Shown here one piece after another: positions 5,625-6,014 of a stretch of 6,014 nt of DNA. The stretch's first letter is position 1. Each line of letters begins with the position of its first letter. A model generated the notes under the pieces. The model was not told the origin of the DNA and searched no databases. It saw only the letters and a program-made list of their open reading frames with translations. Location: the NCBI GenBank assembly GCA_002684695.1, contig NYVQ01000015.1, positions 17,784 through 23,797 of the forward strand. Reading direction: 5' to 3'. The position numbers and the translations under genes are program-made. Source of the DNA: SAR116 cluster bacterium (lineage in GTDB: Bacteria > Pseudomonadota > Alphaproteobacteria > Puniceispirillales > GCA-002684695).

Positions 5625-6014
5625 TTATTTTTTATAATATAGATAAGTTGATAAGGACCCTCCTAAAATTCCAGAAATTAGAATGCTCCAAGTTCCGGCA
5701 ATAGGATAAAAAATTATAGCAAAAAATCCACCTGTATATACAGCTAACCTATTAGTTCGGTCCTTAGAATTAACAACTAATAATAAAATGTATAAAGGAG
5801 TTATGAAGATTAGAACTCTTAAAAATTCATTTGAAATAAAATCACCAATATAAAATCCAATTAGAGTTCCCAAGATGCCAAATGTAAATATGGTAATAGA
5901 AAATCCAGAATAGTAACTAATTAAATCTTCATCTTTGATTTGGTCCTTCATAAATCCTATTTGTGCCCAACTTGTTATAGCCATAAGATGAAAAATTATA
6001 ATTTTTTTCCATAG
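5625..6014 (-). CDS. azlC: AzlC-family large subunit of a branched-chain amino acid exporter (C-terminal part, start beyond the right edge)
   Basis: AzlC is the larger inner-membrane subunit of the AzlCD exporter. The minus-strand frame is open from the window edge (6014) to the stop at 5625, 129 codons. The first in-frame ATG (5984-5982) is internal: ten codons upstream of it (LWKKIIIFHL) stay open and read as part of the protein, and AzlC proteins are normally about 230-250 residues. So roughly the C-terminal half is present. Hydrophobic segments lie at about 36-60, 64-81 and 91-126 of the visible part, the last probably two spans. The charged MKDQIKDED loop at 22-30 precedes them. Assignment rests on this layout, resemblance to AzlC C-termini, and the following azlD. 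Its promoter is outside the window. Confidence 0.8.
   Translation of the reverse strand, partial: LWKKIIIFHLMAITSWAQIGFMKDQIKDEDLISYYSGFSITIFTFGILGTLIGFYIGDFISNEFLRVLIFITPLYILLLVVNSKDRTNRLAVYTGGFFAIIFYPIAGTWSILISGILGGSLSTYLYYKK

Noticed and set aside
5982..5984. ATG as the start of the rightmost minus-strand gene
   Set aside because: The frame stays open upstream to the window edge and AzlC proteins are about twice this length, so this methionine is internal.
1..6014. CRISPR array, insertion sequence, toxin-antitoxin pair, prophage genes
   Set aside because: No regularly spaced repeats, terminal inverted repeats, transposase motifs or paired small genes of those kinds were seen on either strand.

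Overview
The window is AT-rich, and its proteins point to a low-GC alphaproteobacterium, most likely a streamlined marine lineage (Pelagibacterales-like, HIMB59/AEGEAN-169-like or a relative). Several alphaproteobacterial marks are visible: UvrA carries the IPYSPATGLPI stretch in place of the cysteines found in many UvrAs, GyrA has Ala where E. coli has Ser83, CoaD reads ASRLVKE where E. coli has SSSLVKE, and the order is uvrA | ssb - gyrA - coaD. The genus cannot be settled from sequence alone.

Layout. Positions 1-752 hold the N-terminal 250 codons of uvrA on the minus strand. The rest of that gene lies off the left edge. A 110-bp AT-rich spacer separates it from the divergent ssb (863-1345, plus). 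Next come gyrA (1438-3999) and coaD (4026-4517), both plus strand and 26 bp apart. A complete tRNA-Lys(TTT) with encoded CCA follows at 4584-4659. After it is a 164-codon gene of unknown function (4779-5273), preceded by an imperfect 21-bp tandem repeat that duplicates its ribosome binding site and start codon. The right end carries a convergent minus-strand pair, azlD (5278-5613) and the C-terminal part of azlC (5625-6014, running off the right edge). Together these encode an AzlCD/BrnFE-type branched-chain amino acid exporter.

Function. The left two thirds is a DNA maintenance block: nucleotide excision repair (UvrA), single-strand binding (SSB) and supercoiling (GyrA). It is followed by coenzyme A synthesis (CoaD). 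These are core genes with intact motifs. The tRNA-Lys marks the junction to a more variable segment with an unrecognised gene and a transporter pair. No CRISPR array, insertion sequence, phage gene or toxin-antitoxin pair is visible. No intergenic gap exceeds 300 bases; the longest is 119 bases, 4660-4778. The parts most worth a second look are the unknown gene and its duplicated start region.
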